This document shows, one piece after another, positions 26,193 to 38,000 of a stretch of 64,000 nucleotides of DNA. Under the pieces are notes generated by a model. The model saw only the letters and a program-made list of their open reading frames with translations, ran no database searches and was not told where the DNA came from. The position numbers and the translations under genes were made by a program. The stretch is from Lates calcarifer (taxonomy: Eukaryota; Chordata; Actinopteri; Centropomidae), in assembly GCF_001640805.2 (NCBI RefSeq), contig NC_066837.1, positions 22,415,804 through 22,479,803 of the forward strand, written 5' to 3'. The stretch's first letter is position 1. Each line of letters begins with the position of its first letter.

Positions 26193-26932
26193 TCTAGCTC
26201 CTTGTTGGGTTTTTTCTCGTCTTGTCTGCCAGACCCCCTCTCAGTGAGATGGTCGAGTTATTGACCTTGTACTAACGATGTAAAGAACTGCAGAAACACG
26301 ACGCCAGGCGCGTAAGAAAGTTTTGATTGATAATTGAGTACAAGTGGTGATCCAGGGCACGCTCTGAGGTGTCCGCAGCCAATCACATGAGCTCATGCAC
26401 CAGGCGTGCAGGGCGCCAGTATCCAATCAGAGTTGCTTTAATATATTCTGACTCTCTACAATAAATACTCATTTTGCACACGTATTGTTAACAGTAATAA
26501 GTTCACATAAATGATAGAAATAAAGAAATATCATCAACAAAAATATGTTAGAATATACAATCAATAGACAGAATCTACAAAAATACACTGATGAGGCACC
26601 AGAAATTACAGTGTCTGCACCATTTAGTCATCTGCTGCTCTTTACAACTTACAGGCAGTGTAGAGAGAAACAATTGTGTAGAGGTAAACTTCCTGTCTAC
26701 CTCTACACTATTAACCGCAGACAAAGTGTCAAAAGTATAGTATTTACACTTTGTTTTCTGCTATTGAAGAACTATTTTTAGGTAGATAATAAAATGTCCA
26801 TCACTCATAATTAGCCACTGTAAAAAGCTTAATGTGATGCCAATACTAGATCACAACAGCCAAAGTCATTATACTCAAACAGTGCAGGTCAAAATTGAAA
26901 AATAACACAGTAGGGTAAAAATATATTCAGTC
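26193..26932. other. Intergenic region upstream of nanos3
   Basis: Presumed nanos3 promoter side plus the 3' flank of the ADIP-family gene. It is A/T-rich and I see no coding exon or RNA gene. Confidence 0.5.
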
Positions 26933-26938
26933 TTTATT
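26933..26938 (-). terminator. Polyadenylation signal of the ADIP-family gene
   Basis: Minus-strand AATAAA about 50 bases past the TAA stop at 26988. Confidence 0.75.
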
Positions 26939-26987
26939 GAATATTTACAGATGAGAAAATAAGGTCCAACATGCTCTTAAAATTGTA

Positions 26988-29900
26988 TTAAAATGACCAG
27001 TCCAAGTGTGGAGCATGTGGTGTGTGCATGATCCTGTCTGCCCCGCTGTCCCACTTCTCTGACTGATGATCATCCTCTGTGGCTCTGATAGAGGAGGAGC
27101 CAGAGGTGGCGAAGAATTAACAGCAGTAAAATAAGAACATAAAATTAAATGGAGGTTTATATGGACAATGTAACATTTGTCGGGCCTTCATTTTGATGCC
27201 TGCCTCATGAGTTAACTGTAAGTGTAAACAGTTATTTAAGTTTGTTGGGTCAAACAATAGTGCAGAAATATATAGAAATACAACTGATCTGTATATATCT
27301 ATCTGCAATAGTACTCTCTACTGTTGGATAAATGCACCCCCCCCCTGTTTATTACTATTAGCAGCATCCTCTAAAAGAGAGAAAAGCTACAGAGGCTGTG
27401 TTTTTTATATTGCATCAGTGCCACACATAGCCAGATTGTACTCATTAAATGAAGTAACTGGCAATGTAAAGGGAGCAGAGGAGAGCTGTGATGATGCATA
27501 CGTTTAGTATCAGTGCAGATACAGATTTGTAAACCAGGTTTTAGGGAAAACAGTGACATAACATTGCAGGTAATGGTTTGCTTGAGACTGGATCTACAAA
27601 CACCTGCGATAAAACTGGGTTTTGACCAACCTGCAGTTGTATGATAGATTGAGGGCAGCGTAGAGTTCAGGAGTGCTGGGAGTTTGAACTCTGACCCTGC
27701 CCTGACGTATGTCAGAAGGAGCAGCTGTCCCTGACTCAGTGGACGATGGAGTAATGGGAAGACAGCCAGATATGCTGGTGGGTCCCAAAACTGAGAAATC
27801 TATAGTCAGATACAGTTGAATTTGTTTACAGCTTTTGGAGTAAAATCTTTTCACCACATTAAAACAGCAGCCTTTCCATCCCTTAATTTACATGTTACTC
27901 ACCGAGAGCAGTGCTCTCTCTTCTGTTGCTGCTTGGTGCTCCTTTAACAAACTGAGGCGAGTCACACAAATACTGCTTCTTCACAAGAGAGGCCCTCTGT
28001 TGCTCAAAATCACAGCGCTGTAGACAATAAAATAAAACATATGCAATAACATGTGTCCTCCTAAGCCCAGTAAATAACATCCCCCAGTCTTACCTCATTC
28101 ATTTACTCTATCAATGCATGGCTACCATATTTTCAGCAAGGACCTCCAGCAAAAGTGATCAGAGTAGTCGTCATATTTCGTTTTCACAGCAGCCTCTGTT
28201 TCATTTTCCTCTCACCTCACGGCTCAGTCGGATGGCAGCGTCAGTGAAGGACTGCCTCTCCCTTTCAAAAGTCCTCCTCTGATGATCAAGCTCTGCCCAC
28301 CGCGCCTGAAGACGTTCCCACTCTTCCAAAAAGTAGGAATCAGCCAGTTCAGAGGGGACAGGTGAGGCGAGGCTACCCTACAGACAGACAGCAAGGAGAG
28401 TGTTTCTAAAGTATGATACAGCAGAAGTTAGACTGTTAGTGTGCATGTGCATGATAGAGGGCTGTACCTGCAGCAGCTGTTGTTGTAATCTGACAAGCTG
28501 TTGACTCTCTTTCAGTTCAGTTTCTAGGTGAGCCAACAGTTTGTCATGGTCAGTACCAACACCAGTGTGACCTAAGTTTGAGAGAGAAAGACAACATATT
28601 GATTGCATTCCTTCGACATGAGTTTCTCAGTCATTGGCTTGGCAAATGGTACAACGCGTGATAGGGTCACTTTAAATATAGTTTTCTTGTGAAGCTATGT
28701 ATTTACCCTTTGACAGGACGTCGCCCAGTCTCCTCTGTACCTGCCTCCAACTCTGAACCACACCTCCTGTCACATGGTCACCAAGCGCTACCTCAGCTTT
28801 ATCCAACGTTTTGTCTCCATTTTGGGCGTCATCCTGAATATCCACCGAGTCTGACAAGGTCTTCAAAAGGTTAGACTGATTAGTTATGTTGAATACTTAC
28901 CTTGGGTTTAGCTTTGTAACTGTCAAGACTGAAAGAGCATTTTTGGAAACATAAAATAAAAAAGCCTCACTACAAGGTCCTTTTAGTGGCTTTGGCACCA
29001 CAACAGCTAATAAATGGATCATTATTTGCTCTATCCAAGGTCAAGAATGAGCTTTTAATCTCAAATTTCGAGCCAAAATGATCAAAAAATCCACAAAATG
29101 ATCTGGAACAAAAGTAAATGACAGCTAGACAAACTCTGCAGCATCATCAGCTGATGAAAATTGGTGCGATTGCTAAGAACTGTCCTTTTTAAAAACATCC
29201 TTATCTAATAGCTTCACTTGTGCTTAGCAGACCAATCTCTTTTATCAACCATCACTAGCCTTGGTTACAAAGCCTCTCTCTTGTCTCTTCTTCCGCACCT
29301 GCTCCATGTCGACTCTGAGTGCATGAAGTAAAGTGGTGAGGCTGTGGCGCAGCTTCATTGCCTCTCTGAGCTCCACTTCTCTGCGCTCCAGCATCAGACG
29401 CAGTGTCGCTTCTTCTCGTCTACAAGGTGGAAAGAGCAAGTGAAGATTTTTTTTTAAAACAAAGGGTGGAGGAAGAAAGGCAAAGATCAGAACAGGCATG
29501 ATAGTGACAGCCAACTTACCTTGCAGCAGGCCTGAACGATTTGATGGGCTGTTCTCTTTTGCTTCGGCCTCCAGGTGGAAAGTTCAACACCTCTATGGCT
29601 GGATAGAAAAATGCAAGATGGAAAATTTTGTGTGGTTTTAGTAAATGTTCATATTTATGAGAGCTGTGTGTGATTTAACTGAGTGAGTCTCACAGGGTCC
29701 TTTCTCCCTGTGTCTGTCAGTGAGCTGTGACATTCGCTCCTTCAGTCTGTTGCTGTGCTGCTCTCGGCGCCTCAGCTCTGCCTCCTGCTGGTTACAACGC
29801 AGCTGCAGGCGGGTGCACTGGCAAGTGGAAAAAGATTAATTATAAAAGGTATTCAGATGCTAATATTTTCCACAATGTGTAATCTCATGCATACATCTTA

Positions 29901-30369
29901 CTTTGGCCCGCTCACACCTCAGCATGTCCTGGAGCCTGCCCACATGATCATCCATCTCCTTTAGCTGCTCCTAGAAGAAGAGTTAGTTGTTTCACTAGAA
30001 AATAGCAGCACTAATCTATTTCATTCACTTCATTTTTGCTCACTCTGAGTAAGTCTCCTTGCTCTATGTGCTCCTCCCTGTCAGCCCACCAGGAGGCGCT
30101 GTGAGAGAACTGATTCAGAAGGTTGGGGCTGGGATCCCTTACCAGACAGGAGTCTGTAGTAGAGCAGAGAAGTACAAGCAAAGGATAAAGAGGTGCTGAT
30201 AAGTGAGATTAAAGTAGGATGTGATTTCAAGTGTGAATGGATTGTTTTTTCCAACATCCACAGCCTGAAGGTTTTGGATCATGTATCTACATTTCAGGTG
30301 AAAGGGGATGTTTTCACCTGAGTACTCCTGGTGTCTTCCAACTCTCCTCTGGCCAAACCTGGAAGCCAT
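26988..30369 (-). CDS. ADIP-family coiled-coil protein (SSX2IP/afadin- and alpha-actinin-binding protein-like)
   Basis: SSX2IP family members are centrosomal and junctional coiled-coil proteins that bind afadin and alpha-actinin. Exons: 30369-30318, 30153-30044, 29970-29902, 29817-29694, 29598-29520, 29419-29269, 28860-28707, 28571-28468, 28377-28216, 28017-27903, 27790-27631 and 27084-26988, all in phase, about 458 residues. SSX2IP-like stretches appear in the right order: LKERMSQLTDRHREK, a short VLNFPPGGRSKRE block, VQSWRQVQRRLGDVL, LVRLQQQLLQ, and ERERQSFTDAAIRLSRE followed by FEQQRASLVKKQ. Most of the length is predicted coiled coil. The usual SSX2IP N-terminus is missing and the protein is shorter, so this is a divergent paralogue or an ssx2ip-like gene. 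A possible 5' UTR exon ends near 30551. The ATG at 30369 is chosen because its exon phase fits. Confidence 0.78.
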
Positions 30370-33356
30370 CTATTCACCATATTCACATATAAGCAGCACA
30401 GAGACAGTTTACTCCAATGCAAATCTAACTGGTCTGCACCACAATAGGATACACAATAACATTTCCGCACTAATGTGTGAATACTTTAAATGAGAAACCT
30501 TACTATAGTAACAATGGATCAGATCACATGTATGTTTCTAGTTCCTTACCTGAGCAGTCAAACTTCCTCAGACAGACGACGCCTCTTTTACTTCCAGCTG
30601 ATGGCACTTCTGCTAATTACCTTCTGACAATGAGCTAAAAGATGGAAGCCTCAAGATATAAAATGATTCAGTCGAACTGCTTCCTACTAAACTTGTGCTC
30701 AGATTTGGTTTTACTATCTACTGTTGATATAAGGTACTCTCTGAAGGTGTAGTTTCTGAAATTCAAATACCACATCCATGACAGGAGGAGCAAACGTGAT
30801 AATCCCTGAGACACACCCAGATTTAGGCCTAAATGCTCAGATGATTTAGTTTTAGATTAGCATTTTTCAAATCTTCTATAAAGCCGTAAAAAACTGTTTT
30901 TCCCAAAAATTCACATCATATCAGCATGTGGTCATCTTTCAAATGTGTTTGAGCTTGCTATTGTATTCTGCTTTCAAGAATGTATACATAACATGTATTA
31001 CCTTCCAAATCAGTTTTGGAAATCCTCCAAGACCCTCTCTGAACATGAATAAAGACCCAAAGGAGACACATTGTGATTCACATGAATTTACAGTGATTTA
31101 ATGGTATTATCCTGTAGATTTATGACACTGTGGCCAGATGTCATAATTTGTGGATCAGTGCATCATTGTTTGACCAAGTAAATTGACTCCAGCAGTGGCC
31201 CACTTAATAGACATGACTGGACCAGATGACTTTGCATGAACGCTTTTCTTAGAGATGTCCTTCATGCCAAGTGGTTCAATATTATCTGTAAACTGTAGGC
31301 TTGTGAGCCAAGAAACAATTTAAGGGTGTCACAAGGTTTTACTTTGTAAGATTTGTTTTTCTTGTGCTATTTGCACAAAGGACTGCTATTCAAAAATCAC
31401 AGACAATAATTCCTCAGTGTCCAAAAAAGTAGTTTAATTTCTAAAATGTTGCCCACAGTAGCAAAGTAGAGAAAGATGGAGGCTAACAGTAGTAAAAGTT
31501 TTGGTTGATTGGAACATGATTCCAGTGTGGAAACTTGATTAATACAGCAAGTCAATGCAGCATGATTCATTAAATTAGAAGAGAACAGATATGAACATTT
31601 GTATACCTAAAGTGATATACATTCAATTTGCTACCAGGTTTCACTATCCAAATAGTGTAAGGCCAGGACATGAAAAAAAAAAAAAAAAGACAGGAACAGA
31701 CAAAGGCTAATAAAAGTAACCTTAACAGACTGTTAAATACATACAGAAAAACAATGGGATGAACAGTTAATCAACAATCACATGTCCTACACTGAAAGGG
31801 TTAAACGTCTGTACCGTGTCGTTGTAGCTCAGAATAGTAGTAACACCTTTACTATTGCCACATATATATAAGTAGTTTAAGACACCAATCATTTTAGCTC
31901 AGAAGCTAGCTCAGTACATCTGTTGGCCACATACACAGTTAGTGTTCTGTAAAGACACAATATGAAATACAGTGTATATATAAAACACAACATGCTCTCA
32001 TTCTTGAACAGCACCTGGTTTAAATTAATAATTGATTGTTTCTCCACCTACAACACAAAATACAAGAGGAAGTTCTACTTTCAGTAGCCAATCACATGGG
32101 CTGCATTTCACTGACCAGAGACAGTAAATGGACACCGGAGCACTAGGTAAACCAAGAACAGCTTAATCATTAGTCAGGCTAGTGTCGACAATTTTTTTTA
32201 ACATGTAGAGTTTGGCCCTGCTTTAATGTAACAGATGGGAGTTATGATACCATTAGTTTTGGCAAACAAGTGGACCAGCCCCCCCTCCCCCTCCCTCCCG
32301 AACCCATCATTCCCACATTGCATCATCCCAAGAGGAGCTGGTAGTTCTACAGAGACATCAAGTAGAAGTGATGAAAGCCTTCAGTGGATAAATTCAGAAA
32401 TCCTCCACATTTCTTTCTGCTGTAGACAGAAAAACAGAAATGGTTGAAAATTAAATAAAAAATGCTTTTAATTTTAATTATACTATTACTGTATAAAATC
32501 ATAAGATGAGAAGGGAGATTGACTGCTTACAGTAAACATTTAAAGTGATCTTCCTTTTTTTTCCTGAATTCCATGAAACCATAGCTCTATACACAGAGTA
32601 TTTTTAGGTGCACTTTTGTTTGTAGTTTCGGTAATAGAAATTTACCCACATTAGCTTGCCTATTTTTTATTCTATTTATTTATTTATTCAGAGCTCTATT
32701 TGCAATTTAATAATCTAAGGAATGGGGGGACTTGACCAAACAACTAAACAATCTTTAAGATATGATAAGACTAATTAGTACGATTAGAAGAGGAAAACAC
32801 CTCTTATAAGCTCGAACCACCAAATGTGTTGAATTAGTCAATTATCAAAATAGTTGCCAATTAATTTCTGCTGATGGACTAATTGATTGATTAATTGTTT
32901 TATCTGTATTTTAACTAAGATACTCTCTTGTACTCTCCTGTACTTTATTCAGGAGAGTACAAAGTAAATCAGAGTACAACAAACCCACAGCCTTATTGAG
33001 CAACATAACTGTTTCTGAAACAATTAGTATTAAAAAAAAACAAACAAACCCCATCAACTTTAGAACAATTTTGCTTGAAATACTACTTAAATGATTTGAT
33101 TACAAATAGATCAAAACAGTCAACTAATCGATTAGTGAATTAGTCATCACATCTGTGGTCATGTGAAATAATAGATCTTTCATAGGCTACAAGCTCTTGC
33201 TGGCTCTTGGGGCTCTGTAGTACCTGACTGAAATTAGCTGATTGATTTTCGGGCTAAACTAAATGTGAAGGTGTAATTAATTTCCTCCCTAGTGTAATTA
33301 GTTGTACAGCTTATCTCCCCAGCTGGTGCCTCAACGAAGGAAAAAGCAGGCCTACC
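30370..33356. other. Region between the ADIP-family gene and gng10; gng10 3' UTR
   Basis: No coding exon found. Several overlapping minus-strand AATAAA motifs at about 32,666-32,688, some 670 bases after the gng10 stop, mark a plausible 3' end. An A17-type run lies at about 31,674-31,688. Diverged pieces resembling the GGCTGCAACTA-type fish repeat lie at about 32,820-32,905 and 33,095-33,150. Confidence 0.45.
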
Positions 33357-34135
<779 letters not shown>

Positions 34136-34795
34136 GACGACGGCTGTCGACAGAGAAAAGTTATAGGTAGTTTTTTTCAGTAGACGGGCCGCTACCGAGC
34201 GGAAATTAACCCCAACTGCTCTAAGCCCGAGTGGGAAACATTGGTCACCCAGTGCCCCGCCTCCTCCGTGCCAGCGAGCCAGTCCACTGGGCTCTAAGCC
34301 TGTCAATCAAAAAGCGAACCCAAAGCCACGCCCATTACTATGAGTTTCCTAGAGAGCAGAGCAGGAAGGTATACTGTGACCTTCAACCACAGCACAGTAG
34401 TTATCCACCTGTTGCAGCATTTAAATAAAAGGGAGGGTAGATTTTGTGCTAGGATTCATTACATCCTAATCCAGTGTAGTGTTAGAGGCATTCATACCAC
34501 CACACTAGCAAACCAAGGAAGGCTGGGGTGAGTGAGACTACAAAATTTGATTGGGATCTGATTCCAAGTTATACCACAGTCAGGATCACTGATTATTATT
34601 ATTGTGAGCAATGAATGTGTTATCTTTTTTTAAAGGATGTACAGGATTATATCAATTGAAATCTCTCTGTTTAGAGGCTTAGCCATCTTTTCGTGTACAC
34701 ACACACACACACAAACAGATATATATATATGGTTTGAAAGTAAACCAAGAGAAGAAGAAAAATACTGATACCATATACATATATACAATATACTT
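34136..34795. other. gng10 5' flank and intergenic DNA
   Basis: GC-richer sequence up to about 34,270 is the likely gng10 promoter and 5' UTR. Beyond it are short (CA)n and (TA)n tracts near 34,695-34,730 and A/T-rich DNA. No coding exon was seen. Confidence 0.5.
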
Positions 34796-34801
34796 TTTAT
34801 T
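34796..34801 (-). terminator. Polyadenylation signal of the uromodulin/DMBT1-like gene
   Basis: Minus-strand AATAAA about 210 bases beyond the predicted last codon at 35009. Confidence 0.55.
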
Positions 34802-35008
34802 ATAACTCATATAATTGATTTTTCATTATTGTTTAATAACAATCATTACACAGGAAATAGAAATGAGGAATGAACAATGTGTGGTAAGATTTGATCATAC
34901 TATGTAACAGCAGTTTTTATAATTTTATGTCTATGAATTAAAAACATGTTAATACAAAATAATATCACATTCTGAAATGTGTTTGTAATGTTGCTGTATG
35001 TATCCAGC

Positions 35009-38000
35009 TCACTCAGGTGATTTGTCCCCTGAAGAAGAAAGAGTAAAAACATGGTTAGCACCTCTGTGTCGAACATTGTGTTGAGACATCAGTCCTGATA
35101 CCAGATTGCAATTCACACTCACAAGTGATTGGTCCAATGCTGAGGAGCTTCAGAGGAGCAGAGCTGGAAATAGAGCGATATGCCCTATTTGTGCAGGGCT
35201 ATGGGTAAAGGGTATAGTTGGTATGGGTATAGTTTAAGCAGCACTGATTATTGATTAACAATACAACTGATGAAATGTCAAATGTCAATAAAATGTGTGA
35301 CTTACTCGAACACAAGAGCTCCTCCGGTCACACAGGCTGAGGCTGCAGTGAAGATAAATGTCTCGATATTCACCCTGAAACAGGAAGAGCAAGGCAGAGA
35401 AACGAGCCTGGAGGGATGAGCCGCTCTCAACCACTGACACCTGTCGGCGGTCAGTGGGACACCTGGCAGAGAGGATGGAGCAGGTCATCAGGGCCGTTAC
35501 AATTCACTATACATTTAACTCTTCTTCATTTCCATTACACTCCACAAAGCCTCTGCTGATGATGGGGGGGGGGGCACTTACTTGTTCTGGATGAGAAAGT
35601 ATCGTGTGGGATCATCAGGGTTTGATGAGTGAGTGGCGTAGCAGTCCACCAGAACAAGTGCAAAGCTTGGATCTCTCTCCTCCACAGAGACGCCCACATA
35701 GAGGGGAGAGCCCACTGGAAGGCTGATCAAGCCTGCTGGATAAGGCTCAGTGAAGTTGGAGTTGCGGAAGAGAGACATTGAGGCTCTGGCTTTGGTACCT
35801 GAGCCAGAAAGTCTATCTGGCAGCCTGTCAAGAAAATATATGTTTTTATTATGATAAATAAGTCCTTTTTAATATAGTAAATACTGAGCGACATCATCAT
35901 ATTAAATAAAAAGCTACTTACGGCAGGAATGGTCTGATAGCTACATTCAGGCTGGTGTCTGTGTCGAGGGGATATGCGCAGGAGAAAGGAAGACTCACAG
36001 GACGGGCGAAGGACACATTTGTTGGGTAGATAAATAAACTGTTGGAGTAGATGGCATGTGTGCGGTTGGTCTGAAAGACAGAACATTATTAGTCAGTAGA
36101 AGGATTATATCATCTTGACATTGATAGACATGTTGGTAACCAGGATTACAGAAAAAAGGTTAAGTCTTTACCCTCAGTGTATTTCCACAGGCACCTGCCT
36201 GAGCCTCCACTTCGTACCAGACTACATCATCAAGCACTCTGACCCAGGAGCAGTTGCGGGATGCCAGGTTTCCAGAGAATGGGTTCAAGCCAGTGGATGT
36301 CATGGCAACCAAATTCAGCCCTACTTGGAGTTTATCACGGCCACAAATAAGCTGAGTAGGTTGGAGCAGGACTACAAAGATAAGAAGTCATGAAAGAAGA
36401 AAGAAGATGAGATTATACCAGATGAAACCAAGATGAGAACTTTCACAAACCTTCACTTCAGTGTGTAATTATTTAACAGTATTTTGTCAAAACACTTCAG
36501 AATATAAAAAGAAACCTATCAGTAACAAATCAGAATTTACCTTCACAGACGACACCAGCATCCTCATTGTGACCACAGTTGTGAGATCCAAACCCTTGGT
36601 GACGGCACTCGGTGAGCTTTGATTCGTTACCTCTGCACATGACATCATCCAACCAGATGGGCCCTGTGCCTGCTCCAAAACGTGCACTGTGTGGTGCTGA
36701 CAGGACCCTGCCACAGCCCAGCTGTCTACACACCACCTGAGCATCAACCAGGTCCCAGTTATCATCACACACCGTCCCCCACTGTCCACGGAGGAAGATC
36801 TCCACTCTGCCTGAGCAGGAGCTGTTTCCTCCATTGACCAGGCGGACCTGTCCCTCAGCTGATGTTGTAGGACTGCTGTCAGCTATCACCTCAGTGGTGG
36901 GGATGGTCGATGGTCTTGGATCATGTGTGGTTGGTAAAAGTGTGCTGATTGGTCCTGGATGAACTGACAGAAAAGTCTATGTGAGCCTACAAGACAGCAA
37001 CAACCTGCACCTCCACCAGCATTAATGAGGAAAAGACTCTTCCTTTATCATAGATATGACTGGTTATCGTCAGGCACAAAACATCATCTCTGTTCTTGAC
37101 ACAAACCTATATTTTACTGCAAATTTGACTTATTGGGCTACAAAACCTTATCTGTTGTATGTGGTAAATAATGAAGGTTTTTAATGAGGCAATTTTCTAG
37201 TTAAATGCAAGCAATAAGAACTGGAGTGTACTTTGAATATGTATCAACAGTTACCTTCACAAACGACACCAGCATCCTCATTGTGACCACAGTTGTGAGA
37301 TCCAAATCCTTGGTGACGGCACTCGGTGAGCTTTGATTCGTTACCTCTGCACATGACATCATCCAACCAGATGGGCCCTGTGCCTGCTCCAAAACGTGCA
37401 CTGTGTGGTGCTGACAGGACCCTGCCACAGCCCAGCTGTCTACACACCACCTGAGCATCAACCAGGTCCCAGTTATCATCACACACCGTCCCCCACTGTC
37501 CACGGAGGAAGATCTCCACTCTGCCTGAGCAGGAGCTGTTTCCTCCATTGACCAGACGGACCTGTCCCTCAGCTGATGTTGTAGGACTGCTGTCAGCTAT
37601 CACCTCAGTGGTGGGGATGGTCGATGGTCTTGGATCATGTGTGGTTGGTAAAAGTGTGCTGATTGGTCCTGGATGAACTGACAGAAAAGTCTATGTGAGC
37701 CTACAAGACAGCAACAACCTGCACCTCCACCAGCATTAATGAGGAAAAGACTCTTCCTTTATCATAGATATGACTGGTGGTGTGTGATAAGTATGGAAAC
37801 TTACCGATGAGGCTATTTTCTAGTTAAATGTAAGTAATAAGAACTGGAGCATACTTTAAATATTTATACACATGTACCTTCACTGGCTCCAGCCGTCATG
37901 CGACCCAAAAAGGATAAGCAGTATAAGCAATGGATGGATGGTTGGATTTACCTTCACAAACAACACCCGCATCTTCAACATGACCACAGTTGTGGATCCC

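Noticed and set aside
26811..26821. TTAGCCACTGT, the core of the miR-27 complement, near nanos3 (human miR-23a/27a/24-2 lies by NANOS3)
   Set aside because: Only 11 bases match, the remaining bases of the miRNA do not, and no miR-23 or miR-24 sequence is within several hundred bases.
36487..36834. Cys/Trp-rich 115-codon frames repeated over the SRCR exons
   Set aside because: Alternative-frame readings of the SRCR exons, whose correct frame carries the conserved domain.
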